A DNA stretch of 31,778 bases from an uncultured Flavobacterium sp. (GTDB lineage: Bacteria > Bacteroidota > Bacteroidia > Flavobacteriales > Flavobacteriaceae), in the NCBI RefSeq assembly GCF_946482535.1, contig NZ_CAMLRU010000005.1:1-31778 (forward strand), given 5' to 3'. This document shows positions 1 to 7,618 of the stretch, one piece after another. The notes under the pieces are model-generated. The model saw nothing but the letters and a program-made list of their open reading frames with translations. It ran no database searches and was not told the DNA's origin. The position numbers and the translations under genes are program-made. The number at the start of each line of letters is the position of its first letter. The stretch's first letter is position 1.

Positions 1-54
1 AGCGAAGAGCAACACGCTCAAAACAGACGCTCAGAATTCTTGATTGTGAAGTAA
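1..54 (+). CDS. C-terminal end of an OmpA-family protein (partial)
   Basis: The first 54 bases read in frame 1 as 17 residues ending in NRRSEFLIVK and a TAA stop. An NRR-(S/V)-E-F segment followed by a short hydrophobic end is the usual finish of an OmpA/MotB-type peptidoglycan-binding domain in Bacteroidetes outer-membrane proteins. A strong hairpin terminator follows 20 bases later, as expected at the end of a real gene. The rest of the gene lies outside the window, so size and N-terminal domains are unknown. The call rests on this short tail only. Confidence 0.6.
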   Translation, partial: SEEQHAQNRRSEFLIVK

Positions 55-73
55 TCATTTACTACTAAAATAT

Positions 74-111
74 AAAAACCCCGTCTCATTGTTTAACGAG
101 ACGGGGTTTTT
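74..111. terminator. Bidirectional intrinsic terminator
   Basis: A perfect 9-bp stem (CCCCGTCTC at 79-87 with GAGACGGGG at 98-106) has five A on its left and five T on its right. It can stop transcription from the OmpA-family gene on the plus strand and from the lipoprotein gene on the minus strand. Confidence 0.9.
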
Positions 112-129
112 GTTTATGGTAATAAATAT

Positions 130-600
130 TTATTCTATATTCTCAGCTCTAAAGCTTCCTTCAGTTACGGTAATTGTGCCGCCATTTCCATCTTCCCCAG
201 TGAATGAAAAAGTACCTTTAATAACGTCTGCGTTTACCTCAGTAATAATCATTGTGCCGGTTTCATTATCGGAGTATACATCTCCGTTAAAATCACTGTA
301 GCTTCCTCCGTAAGAGTCAACATTGGAAGGCTCGTCTGTTATTGTGTAAGTTCCGTTTGAAACAGCTAATGGGGTAAATAAAGTCACAACTTTCCCCGTA
401 TCACTATCATTTCCCGTAATTGACTTAGCCAAAGAATTGATAACCATTGGATCAGCAAATTCTACCCAAGTACCGTTTACTTTACATTTTAAGTAAAAGT
501 TTGAAGAAGAGCTGTTGCCGCTATCAGAGCTACAGTTGAAAGAAATAGCTCCGGCGATTGCCAATAGCGTTAGCATTGCTGCCTTTTTGAATGTTTTCAT
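130..600 (-). CDS. Small secreted lipoprotein-like protein, unknown function
   Basis: 156 residues. Basic start (KTFKK), hydrophobic stretch at about 7-21, then SFNC with Cys23 as the likely lipidated residue, followed by a Ser/Asp/Asn-rich linker. The lipobox is not canonical because position -3 is Ser rather than Leu/Val, so secretion is more certain than lipidation. The mature part holds an LKCKVNGTWVEF segment and later Gly/Thr-rich beta-strand-like repeats. This resembles small flavobacterial lipoproteins of the DUF6252 type, but I am not certain of that family. It is a single gene with terminator 74-111 behind it and an exact TAnnTTTG box 26 bases before the start codon. No enzymatic motif is visible. 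Confidence 0.75.
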   Translation of the reverse strand: MKTFKKAAMLTLLAIAGAISFNCSSDSGNSSSSNFYLKCKVNGTWVEFADPMVINSLAKSITGNDSDTGKVVTLFTPLAVSNGTYTITDEPSNVDSYGGSYSDFNGDVYSDNETGTMIITEVNADVIKGTFSFTGEDGNGGTITVTEGSFRAENIE

Positions 601-625
601 ATTTTTATTTTTAATAAATTGATTC

Positions 626-633
626 CAAAAGTA
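626..633 (-). promoter_or_regulatory. Candidate -7 box for the 130-600 lipoprotein gene
   Basis: On the minus strand this reads TACTTTTG, an exact match to the Bacteroidetes -7 consensus TAnnTTTG, placing transcription start roughly 15-20 bases before the ATG. No clear TTG lies 17-23 bases upstream, so the -33 part is unsupported. Confidence 0.5.
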
Positions 634-800
634 TTAGAATTAATCCTAGTCTTGACGAGAACGCTAAGATATTTATGAGAAAGTTATTCTTCCTTATTTT
701 AAAAATGTAAATATGCTGTCACTATAGAGTTCAATTTCCTTAAATTATTTTCTGTGTTTGACACCAATCTTATTTGACCTGGTGAAGTTGTTAGTATTAT

Positions 801-947
801 TAACTTTACAAAAGACAAAACCTAACTAGCCCCGATGGAAGTGGTACCAAGTATAACGGACAGCGGGAATAGGGATACCAAGAATGCCCAAGCCTTTCGC
901 TCTATATTAATTCAAATAAAAAACCACTCCTTTTGAGAGTGGTTTTT
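801..947 (+). ncRNA. Flavo-1-like structured RNA with its own terminator
   Basis: The 368-base gap at 601-968 holds no ORF. At 826-870 it carries GCCCCGATGGAAGTGG, a short spacer, then TAACGGACAGCGGGAAT. I recognise this as the conserved core of a very common flavobacterial intergenic element that I believe is Rfam Flavo-1; the Rfam name is from memory. CCCG (831-834) can pair with CGGG (864-867). Usual copies have a variable apical hairpin between the two halves; here it is reduced to a few bases around the self-complementary GGTACC (843-848). A near-consensus -7 box (TAACTTTA, 801-808) precedes the core and terminator 917-947 follows, so a transcript of about 130 bases is plausible. Confidence 0.55.
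917..947. terminator. Bidirectional intrinsic terminator
   Basis: Stem CCACTC (924-929) with GAGTGG (937-942), loop of 7, flanked by an A-run on the left and a T-run on the right. It serves the metalloprotease gene on the minus strand (stop at 969) and the Flavo-1-like RNA on the plus strand. Confidence 0.85.
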
Positions 948-968
948 AGTTAAATTATTTTGGGTAAA

Positions 969-3900
969 TTATTCTTTTACAAAACGTTTAGTTGTGGTTG
1001 AAGTTCCGTTGCTTACTTCAATTAAGTAAGTACCGGCTTTTAACGAACCAACGTATACATTGTTGTTTTCAATTTTGCCTTTTCCTAATTCTTGTCCCAT
1101 TAGGTTGAAAATTCTGAATGAGGCTTCCCCGTCAAGGTTGGCAATGTTTAGGATATCTCCTTTTATCGGGTTTGGATACAAGTTGAAAGTTAAAGCAGCA
1201 GTTGTGTTATCTTCAAATCTTGCTGTAGCCGTAATGTTTACGGTATAATCTTCTACTTCACCATCTGCAAAGATTTCACAAGACGTTGGAGAAGCGTTAT
1301 ACTTCATAGATACACGCATTCTGGTTTGACCTAACAAAGCCGAAGCAGGAACGGTGAAACTTCCTGAAATAGGAGTCGCTTTAGTTTTAGTTCTGTTGAA
1401 TACTTGTTCACCTGAATCAAGGAAATCTCCATCGCGGTTGTAATCAATCCATACTCTGTAAGCTTCACTGTATACCGTAGCTGTCCAAGCCGGTGTAATG
1501 GTGATGGCATTACTGGTACCACGAACTAAATTCGTAGAAAGCGCTGTAAAGTTACCGTAACCGCCATTGTTACCTGATAAGTTGTTGATGGTTCCCAATT
1601 GAACTCTGTTGATGTATTCATCGGCAGTGTTGTTTCCTCTTGAGGTACAATAAGTCACCGATGGTGTTAGAGTGGTAACATTGACAGTATTACTGGCCGG
1701 AGAAGCATTGCCTGCCGCATCTTTAGCAATCACATAGAAAGTATAAGCGGTTGAAGCGGTTAAGCCGGTTGCTGCATAAGTGGTTGCAGCCGTTGAGGCT
1801 AAGAAAGAACCGTTTCTGTATACATCGTAAGATGTTACCGCTACATTATCAGTTGCTCCTGACCAAGACAAGTTAGTTGAAGAAGAAGTCGTTCCTGAAG
1901 CGCTTAAAGTAGGTGCAGTAGGTGCGGTTGTATCCGGTGTAAGCGTAGTTACATTTACGGTATTACTGGCCGGAGAAAAATTACCCGCCGCATCTTTGGC
2001 AATCACATAGAAAGAATAAGCTGTAGAAGCGGATAATCCTGTAGCAGCGAATGTAGTTCCTGTAGTAGAAGCTCTGAAAGCGCCATCTTGGTAAACATCA
2101 TAACCGGTTACTCCGATATTATCTGTAGCACCCGACCAAGATAAGTTGGTTGAGTTGGCTGTAGTTCCCGAAGCACTCAAAGTAGCTGCAGTTGGTGCAG
2201 TAGTATCCGGAGCGGAATTGGTAATGGTAAAGTTGGCATTAGACACATCAAAGAAAATATGATTAGTACCTTTTACCATGATACGATTGGTTGTTCCGGC
2301 TAAATTAGGAATAGTAACTGCTTGTGTCCCGTCATTTGGTGTAGCTGCTAATAAAGTGTATGGATAAGTAAATCCGCCGTCTGTAGATAATAAGATATCG
2401 ACATTAGCACAATTTACCCCATTAGCAGTAGTTCCGGCTACATTCCATGTAACAGTTTGTGAACTGTTTCCGGCATAAGATACGGCGGTGTTAGGAGCGG
2501 TAACGTTAAACGGACCGGCAGTACCATTAACGGTAACTACCATGTCATCACTGTTATTAGCTGGACCACCGGCTCTGTTGTCGCGAACGGTCAATCTGAA
2601 ATTCATCGTTCTGGCAACTGATGGTAATGCTTCAACAGTGATTTCGCTTCCTGCGGTAGTTGTTGCACCGGCTAAAACAGATTGAATTCTAGGGAAATAT
2701 CTAACCGGAGACGTTGAGGAATTGTAAGAGCGGAAAGTTGGACCACTGGTACGAGTTGCACTGGCGGCAGAACTTGTTCCGGTAGCAGTGCTGGCTGCAT
2801 TGTCAAATTGTTCCCAGTTATAAGTTAAGGCATCGCCATTCGCGTCTGTTGCTGTACCGGTTAACATAAACGGTGTGCTTTTAGGAATAGTATAATCTAA
2901 ACCGGCACCGGCTGTTGGTACAGCATTGCCTGTAGCAATGTTCACCGAACAAGTTTTGGCTTTGATGTTGTTGGTTACTTGTTGGATGCTTACCGCATGG
3001 AAATAAGCATCAGAGTGAGGTTGGATATCTTGAGCTGTAATTCCGGCATAACCCATGATAGTAGAGCCACTTCCCGGTTCCATATTGGCACCTGTTCCTT
3101 CATTACTCATAGAGAAAGTATGGTTGGCTCCCATTTGGTGACCAATTTCGTGCGCTACATAATCAATATCAAAATTATCTCCCATCGGGATTCCGTCAGC
3201 AGGCGAAGTAATTCCTTTTCCTTTTGAACCATCTACACAGATACAACCAATACAACCTGCGTTTCCACCACCACCGGTAGCACCGAATAAGTGACCGATA
3301 TCATAATTGGCTTCCCCGATAACCGAAGTTAAAGTAGATTGTAATTGCGCGTTCCATTGCGACATGCTTGAAGCGGCTGAATAAGGATCGGTTGAGGCGT
3401 TGGTATAAATAACCAAATCAGTATTGGCAATAATAATTAAACGTGAGCCAAAATCTTTTTCAAAAACTCCGTTACAACGAGTGATAGAGTTGTTGATAGC
3501 TGCTAATGCTAATGCTTTGGTCCCTCCAAAATATGTGGTGTATTCACCGGTACATGACATGGCCAAACGGAAAGTTCTCAATACGGCATCATCCGCATTT
3601 GGTCTTAAAGTGGCCGCATCCATTTGTGGTGCTACTTCATCAATAACCTGACATTCAAATGGCGTTAACGATTGAGCTCTGTCTATTTTTCTGTAAACCG
3701 AATAAGTGGTTAAATCTTGAGATATAGGCTCAATGAAAACAGCAGCTTTATCTGCGTTTAAAGTCATCGATTTAAATCCAAGTGGAGAAACGCTGAAATG
3801 CGCAGTCGAAGTGGGATTGTCAATTCCTATTCCGATATAAGATTTAATCTCCGGGAAACGAGCGGCCAAAGCCGGGTCAAAAGAGGAATTTTCATAAACA

Positions 3901-4172
3901 CGGTATCTTTCTAAAATTCCACCTTCATTAGGAATAGAAATCACTACTTGTGATCTTCTTGCCGAAGCTGAACGTTGAGGAGCATCTGCCAAGACGGTTC
4001 TTAATCCTTCTAAATTTAGGCTGAAAAGTTGGTTTTCGGGTAATATCATTCTGCTTTCCAGCGGAATCATATCAATTTTTTTTACGGTTGGAATCCATAG
4101 TGAGTTTTCTGTTTGAGCAAAAGCTACACTACTGATAGTCAACAAAAAAACGGCGAGTAATTTGTACTTCAT
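969..4172 (-). CDS. Secreted zinc metalloprotease with Fn3, GEVED-like and T9SS sorting domains
   Basis: 1067 residues. Signal peptide at 1-19 ending AFA, then a pro-region to about 195. The reprolysin/M12B-like catalytic domain spans about 196-410 and contains HEIGHQMGANH, giving zinc ligands His341, His345 and His351 and catalytic Glu342; the Met-turn is at Met373 (IMGY). After it come beta-rich segments (about 415-650), two near-identical fibronectin III repeats of 91 residues (about 655-742 and 746-833), a GEVED-type segment (about 840-970, with WIDYNRDGDF) and a T9SS type A sorting domain from LYPNP at 998 to the end. The family is exported by Sec, carried through the outer membrane by the type IX system, then released or anchored. 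It probably degrades protein outside the cell; substrate unknown. Monocistronic, with a full promoter upstream. Confidence 0.93.
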   Translation of the reverse strand: MKYKLLAVFLLTISSVAFAQTENSLWIPTVKKIDMIPLESRMILPENQLFSLNLEGLRTVLADAPQRSASARRSQVVISIPNEGGILERYRVYENSSFDPALAARFPEIKSYIGIGIDNPTSTAHFSVSPLGFKSMTLNADKAAVFIEPISQDLTTYSVYRKIDRAQSLTPFECQVIDEVAPQMDAATLRPNADDAVLRTFRLAMSCTGEYTTYFGGTKALALAAINNSITRCNGVFEKDFGSRLIIIANTDLVIYTNASTDPYSAASSMSQWNAQLQSTLTSVIGEANYDIGHLFGATGGGGNAGCIGCICVDGSKGKGITSPADGIPMGDNFDIDYVAHEIGHQMGANHTFSMSNEGTGANMEPGSGSTIMGYAGITAQDIQPHSDAYFHAVSIQQVTNNIKAKTCSVNIATGNAVPTAGAGLDYTIPKSTPFMLTGTATDANGDALTYNWEQFDNAASTATGTSSAASATRTSGPTFRSYNSSTSPVRYFPRIQSVLAGATTTAGSEITVEALPSVARTMNFRLTVRDNRAGGPANNSDDMVVTVNGTAGPFNVTAPNTAVSYAGNSSQTVTWNVAGTTANGVNCANVDILLSTDGGFTYPYTLLAATPNDGTQAVTIPNLAGTTNRIMVKGTNHIFFDVSNANFTITNSAPDTTAPTAATLSASGTTANSTNLSWSGATDNIGVTGYDVYQDGAFRASTTGTTFAATGLSASTAYSFYVIAKDAAGNFSPASNTVNVTTLTPDTTAPTAPTLSASGTTSSSTNLSWSGATDNVAVTSYDVYRNGSFLASTAATTYAATGLTASTAYTFYVIAKDAAGNASPASNTVNVTTLTPSVTYCTSRGNNTADEYINRVQLGTINNLSGNNGGYGNFTALSTNLVRGTSNAITITPAWTATVYSEAYRVWIDYNRDGDFLDSGEQVFNRTKTKATPISGSFTVPASALLGQTRMRVSMKYNASPTSCEIFADGEVEDYTVNITATARFEDNTTAALTFNLYPNPIKGDILNIANLDGEASFRIFNLMGQELGKGKIENNNVYVGSLKAGTYLIEVSNGTSTTTKRFVKE

Positions 4173-4200
4173 AATTTTTTAATTGGGTTATATTACGGGT

Positions 4201-4229
4201 CAAATTTAGAATTAATTTTTACACAACAA
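4201..4229 (-). promoter_or_regulatory. Promoter of the metalloprotease gene
   Basis: Read on the minus strand: TTG (4229-4227), an 18-base spacer, then TAAATTTG (4208-4201). This fits the Flavobacterium consensus TTG-N17-23-TAnnTTTG exactly. The -7 box lies 29 bases from the start codon. Confidence 0.8.
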
Positions 4230-4385
4230 TGAAGAAAACGCTAAATGGACTAACAAATCGACAAACAACATTAAAAGGCGTTATGGAATAAACAAAAAAA
4301 TATTTAAAAAGGTATTAAATTCGAAAAAACTGACAGAAGCAATATTAATTTGAATTGAAAAAAGTATTTTTAAAAAAAATTACTC

Positions 4386-5501
4386 ATGCATTTTAGTTAT
4401 TGGGAACTTAAGAACTGGTTTACGGATATCGATTTTGCCATAGTCGGTAGCGGGATTGTTGGACTACATTGCGCCTTAGCTTTGCGCGAAAGATTTCCGG
4501 AAAGCAAAATATTGGTACTTGAAAAAGGAATTTTACCACAAGGTGCCAGTACTAAGAACGCCGGTTTTGCTTGTTTTGGAAGCTTGTCCGAGATTTTAGA
4601 CGATTTAAAATCCCACAGCGAAGAAGAAGTGATTCAATTGATTCAAAAGCGATGGAACGGTTTGCAATTGTTGCGTAAAAATCTCAGCGATACAGCCATA
4701 GATTTCAAACCTTTCGGCGGCTACGAATTGTTTCTAAAGGATGATGAAAGCAGTTACAATGAGTGTTTGCAGAAGTTGCCATTTGTAAATGAAATACTGA
4801 AACCGATTTTCAGAAATGATGTTTTTGCCAAAGAAGTAGATCGCTTTGATTTTAAAGGCATACAGGAATACTTAATTTTTAATCCTTATGAAGCCCAGAT
4901 AGATACCGGAAAAATGATGCAGGCACTTTTGCAAAAAGCAGTAGCGAATAACATCATGATTCTGAATCAAGTTGAAGTGACTTCGTTTCAGGAACAAAAT
5001 AACGGTGTTGAAATTGCACTTGGAGATTTTAGTTTCTGCGTCAAAAAATTATTGTTTGCCACCAATGGGTTTGCCGGAAAGTTAACCAACAATCAAGTGA
5101 AAGCTGCGCGTGCCCAAGTCTTAATCACCGAACCGATTCCGAATTTGGATATCAAAGGGACTTTCCATCTCGATAAAGGCTATTATTATTTTAGAAATAT
5201 TGACGACCGTATTCTCTTTGGCGGTGGCCGAAATTTAGACTTCGAAGGCGAAACCACCACCGATTTAAATCAAACCAAATTAATCCAAAATCGTTTGGAG
5301 GAATTGTTAAAAGAAGTAATTTTACCTAATACCGATTTCAAGATTGCCCACCGTTGGAGTGGCATTATGGGATTGGGTTCAAGTAAAAGACCTATTGTAG
5401 AACAGTTGTCCGAGAATGTCTATTGTGGTGTGAGATTGGGTGGAATGGGAGTGGCCATTGGCAGTTTAATAGGTCAGGAATTAGCAGATTTAGTCAAGTA
5501 A
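4386..5501 (+). CDS. FAD-dependent oxidoreductase, DAO family
   Basis: 371 residues. The N-terminus has a dinucleotide-binding beta-alpha-beta unit with GSGIVG at 21-26 and an acidic strand end (VLEKG), then GASTKNAGFAC (53-63), typical of glycine/D-amino-acid oxidase-like (DAO, MnmC C-terminal type) flavoproteins. The C-terminal part has RWSGIMGLG and a final GGMGVAIG segment that closes the FAD site. It likely oxidises an amine or amino acid, but the substrate cannot be read. There is no signal peptide, so it is cytoplasmic. The mtgA start codon follows one base after this stop, so the two are probably co-transcribed. The promoter is unclear: only a one-mismatch -7 box (TTAATTTG, 4345-4352) is seen. 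The 213-base upstream gap is otherwise AT-rich with no ORF. Confidence 0.85.
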   Translation: MHFSYWELKNWFTDIDFAIVGSGIVGLHCALALRERFPESKILVLEKGILPQGASTKNAGFACFGSLSEILDDLKSHSEEEVIQLIQKRWNGLQLLRKNLSDTAIDFKPFGGYELFLKDDESSYNECLQKLPFVNEILKPIFRNDVFAKEVDRFDFKGIQEYLIFNPYEAQIDTGKMMQALLQKAVANNIMILNQVEVTSFQEQNNGVEIALGDFSFCVKKLLFATNGFAGKLTNNQVKAARAQVLITEPIPNLDIKGTFHLDKGYYYFRNIDDRILFGGGRNLDFEGETTTDLNQTKLIQNRLEELLKEVILPNTDFKIAHRWSGIMGLGSSKRPIVEQLSENVYCGVRLGGMGVAIGSLIGQELADLVK

Positions 5502-5502
5502 T

Positions 5503-6183
5503 ATGATAAAAAAGATTTTTAATTGGCTCAAAAAAGCCATGTTGTGGTTTTTGGGATTGTCCATCTTAACCGTGATTATTTTTAAATGGGTACCCATACC
5601 AATAACCCCATTAATGATTACTCGCGTCATCGAAAATAAAATCGATGGGAATGATGCGGTGCTGAGTCATGATTGGGTGCCGTTAGAAGAAATTTCACCC
5701 AATTTGCAAAAAGCTGTAATTGCCAGTGAAGACGGCAATTTTTTAAAGCACAATGGCTTTGATTTTGCGGCGATGCAAAAAGCATTCAAGAACAACCAAA
5801 TAGGGAAAAGATTAAAAGGCGGCAGTACCATTTCACAACAAACCGCCAAAAATGTTTTCCTCTGGCAAGGCAGAAGTTATTTACGCAAAGGTTTGGAAGC
5901 CTATTTCACGGTTTTAATCGAACTAATTTGGGGCAAAGAACGCATCATGGAAGTGTATCTCAACAGCATAGAAATGGGCAACGGGGTTTATGGCGCAGAA
6001 GAAGCAGCTCGAGTTTGGTACCAAAAATCGGCAGACAATCTCACCAAAAGAGAAGCCGCAGGAATAGCCGCCATTTTACCCAATCCGAGAAAATACAAAG
6101 CCACGAATTCCTCTTCCTATATCGAACGCAGAAAAGACCGAATCATGAGAGTAATGCGTCACATCGGCAAAATAGAATATTAA
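5503..6183 (+). CDS. mtgA: Monofunctional biosynthetic peptidoglycan glycosyltransferase
   Basis: 226 residues. One N-terminal membrane segment (about 12-31), then a glycosyltransferase family 51 domain. Motif 1 is ASEDGNFLKHNGFD with catalytic Glu76; motif 2 is KGGSTISQQTAKN (105-117); motif 3 is the RKGLEAYFTVLIE helix (128-140), which carries the second acidic residue; motifs 4 and 5 are YLNSIEMGNGVYGAEEAA and REAAGIAAILPNP. The enzyme polymerises lipid II into glycan strands on the outer face of the inner membrane. There is no transpeptidase domain, and the length suits MtgA rather than a class A PBP. It is tightly coupled to the FAD oxidoreductase and closed by a strong terminator. Confidence 0.95.
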   Translation: MIKKIFNWLKKAMLWFLGLSILTVIIFKWVPIPITPLMITRVIENKIDGNDAVLSHDWVPLEEISPNLQKAVIASEDGNFLKHNGFDFAAMQKAFKNNQIGKRLKGGSTISQQTAKNVFLWQGRSYLRKGLEAYFTVLIELIWGKERIMEVYLNSIEMGNGVYGAEEAARVWYQKSADNLTKREAAGIAAILPNPRKYKATNSSSYIERRKDRIMRVMRHIGKIEY

Positions 6184-6215
6184 AAAAGCCGTCTCGAGAA
6201 TCGGGACGGCTTTTT
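6183..6215. terminator. Intrinsic terminator after mtgA
   Basis: A 9-bp stem, GCCGTCTCG (6188-6196) with CGGGACGGC (6202-6210) including one G-T pair, loop AGAAT, flanked by A-run and T-run. It can also serve the convergent DoxX-like gene. Confidence 0.9.
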
Positions 6216-6232
6216 CGTTTATTCAAAATCCT

Positions 6233-6607
6233 CTAGTAAAAAAGCGGTTTGTATTGTTGCCAATGCTTATAAATCAAAATGGTATTAAACAATAAAATAA
6301 CAATGGCAACCGGCAATCCTGAGATGCCTAAAAATAAATGAAACAGTAAAATGTTAATAGATATCGGTGCCAATAATATTAAGGCAAAGGCCACCCATTT
6401 TTTCAATAAAAGTAAAAGGCCAATCACCATTTCTAAAACACCCAAAACCGGAAATATATAACCCGTTGCATTCAATGAACTCATAAAATCTCCGGCCGAA
6501 CCGGTCGGTTGTTCCATGGGAAGAAAATAAAATAACTTGTTGGCTCCAAAAATAACCAGTGCCAATCCTAAGGCGATTCTAACAATTTTAGTAAACATTG
6601 AATTCAT
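6233..6607 (-). CDS. DoxX-like small integral membrane protein
   Basis: 124 residues with four predicted membrane spans (about 7-25, 49-67, 69-93, 96-113). The first helix carries RIALGLALVIFGANKL and the second ends in a GVLEMVIGLLLL segment, the arrangement of DoxX/DoxD-like proteins. No catalytic residues are known for most members, and the physiological role is unclear. Two possible starts lie four codons apart (MNSM); I take the first. It stands alone, convergent with mtgA and divergent from the AIM24-family gene. No exact TAnnTTTG box was found upstream. Confidence 0.75.
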   Translation of the reverse strand: MNSMFTKIVRIALGLALVIFGANKLFYFLPMEQPTGSAGDFMSSLNATGYIFPVLGVLEMVIGLLLLLKKWVAFALILLAPISINILLFHLFLGISGLPVAIVILLFNTILIYKHWQQYKPLFY

Positions 6608-6787
6608 AAGCGGATAGTTTCGGATTAATAATATGATAAAAATAACATTAAAATTTTAGAGTTATAACATTAAAAAAACCAATTTATTAACAGATTGTCT
6701 GTATTTGTTAATATTCTTTGAATTATACTTATAGCTGTAACATTATCAAAAATAATTTTACTAATCAGTCAACTAAAAAAACATCTT

Positions 6788-7588
6788 ATGCAAGCTCATG
6801 AAATAGATTACCATATTTATGGTGAAGAAATGCAATACGTAGAAATAGAATTGGATCCACAGGAAATCGTCATAGCCGAAGCCGGAAGCTTTATGATGAT
6901 GGACAACGGTATCAAAATGGAAACTATTTTTGGCGATGGTTCGCAACAACAATCCGGTTTGTTCGACAAATTACTTTCCGCCGGAAAAAGAGTGCTTACC
7001 GGTGAAAGCCTTTTTATGACGGCTTATATCAATCAGAATAACACCAAAAGCAAAGCTTGTTTTGCGTCTCCTTATCCGGGCAAAATTGTACCAATCGACT
7101 TGACCCAATTTAACGGTAAATTTATCTGTCAAAAAGATGCCTTTCTGTGCGCCGCCAAAGGTGTATCGGTGGGAATTGAGTTTTCGCGCAAATTAGGCCG
7201 CGGACTTTTTGGCGGAGAAGGTTTTATCATGCAAAAAATTGAAGGCGATGGGATGGCTTTCGTTCACAGTGGCGGAACCTTGGCAAAGAAAGAATTGGCC
7301 TCAGGTGAAATCCTAAAAGTAGACACCGGTTGTATCGTTGGATTTACCAAAGATGTTGATTACGATATCGAGTTTATAGGCGGGATTAAAAATTCATTGT
7401 TCGGCGGAGAAGGATTGTTTTACGCCACACTTCGCGGGCCGGGAACGGTTTACGTTCAATCTTTACCATTCAGTCGATTGGCTGACAGAATTATTGCTTC
7501 GGCACCAAAAGCCGGCGGTAGTGGAAGAGAAGAAGGAAGTTTACTAGGTGGTTTAGGCCGAATGATAGATGGAGACAATAGATTCTAG
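6788..7588 (+). CDS. AIM24 / TIGR00266-family protein
   Basis: 266 residues, no signal peptide or membrane span. It begins with [20 protein letters not shown], then an [12 protein letters not shown] segment, and has repeated Gly-Gly-Glu-Gly turns (LFGGEGF, LFGGEGL), the pattern of the TIGR00266/AIM24 beta-prism fold. Mitochondrial AIM24 is involved in inner-membrane organisation; bacterial members are widespread and of unknown function. The sequence is full length for the family. It is a single gene with its own 180-base upstream region, in which I see no exact -7 box, and a strong terminator after it. Confidence 0.85.
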   Translation: MQAHEIDYHIYGEEMQYVEIELDPQEIVIAEAGSFMMMDNGIKMETIFGDGSQQQSGLFDKLLSAGKRVLTGESLFMTAYINQNNTKSKACFASPYPGKIVPIDLTQFNGKFICQKDAFLCAAKGVSVGIEFSRKLGRGLFGGEGFIMQKIEGDGMAFVHSGGTLAKKELASGEILKVDTGCIVGFTKDVDYDIEFIGGIKNSLFGGEGLFYATLRGPGTVYVQSLPFSRLADRIIASAPKAGGSGREEGSLLGGLGRMIDGDNRF

Positions 7589-7592
7589 AAAT

Positions 7593-7618
7593 AAAAAAGC
7601 GGCTCAAGCCGCTTTTTT
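7593..7618. terminator. Bidirectional intrinsic terminator
   Basis: GCGGC (7599-7603) pairs with GCCGC (7608-7612) around a TCAA loop, with A and T runs outside. It closes the AIM24-family gene on the plus strand and the TonB receptor gene on the minus strand, whose stop codon overlaps its right edge. Confidence 0.85.

Noticed and set aside
1666..2233. Repeated sequence that could be mistaken for a CRISPR or other array
   Set aside because: The repeats are two coding fibronectin III modules of 91 codons, in frame with the metalloprotease, with no spacers.
2488..3651. Plus-strand ORFs of 65-82 residues inside the metalloprotease gene
   Set aside because: Antisense to a clear coding region and low in recognisable composition.
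4230..4385. Regulatory RNA or small gene in the metalloprotease/FAD oxidoreductase gap
   Set aside because: AT-rich sequence with no ORF, hairpin or conserved motif beyond a weak -7 box.
6608..6787. Exact -7 box for the AIM24-family gene
   Set aside because: TATTCTTTG near 6712 has one base too many in the spacer of the motif, and no better candidate is present.
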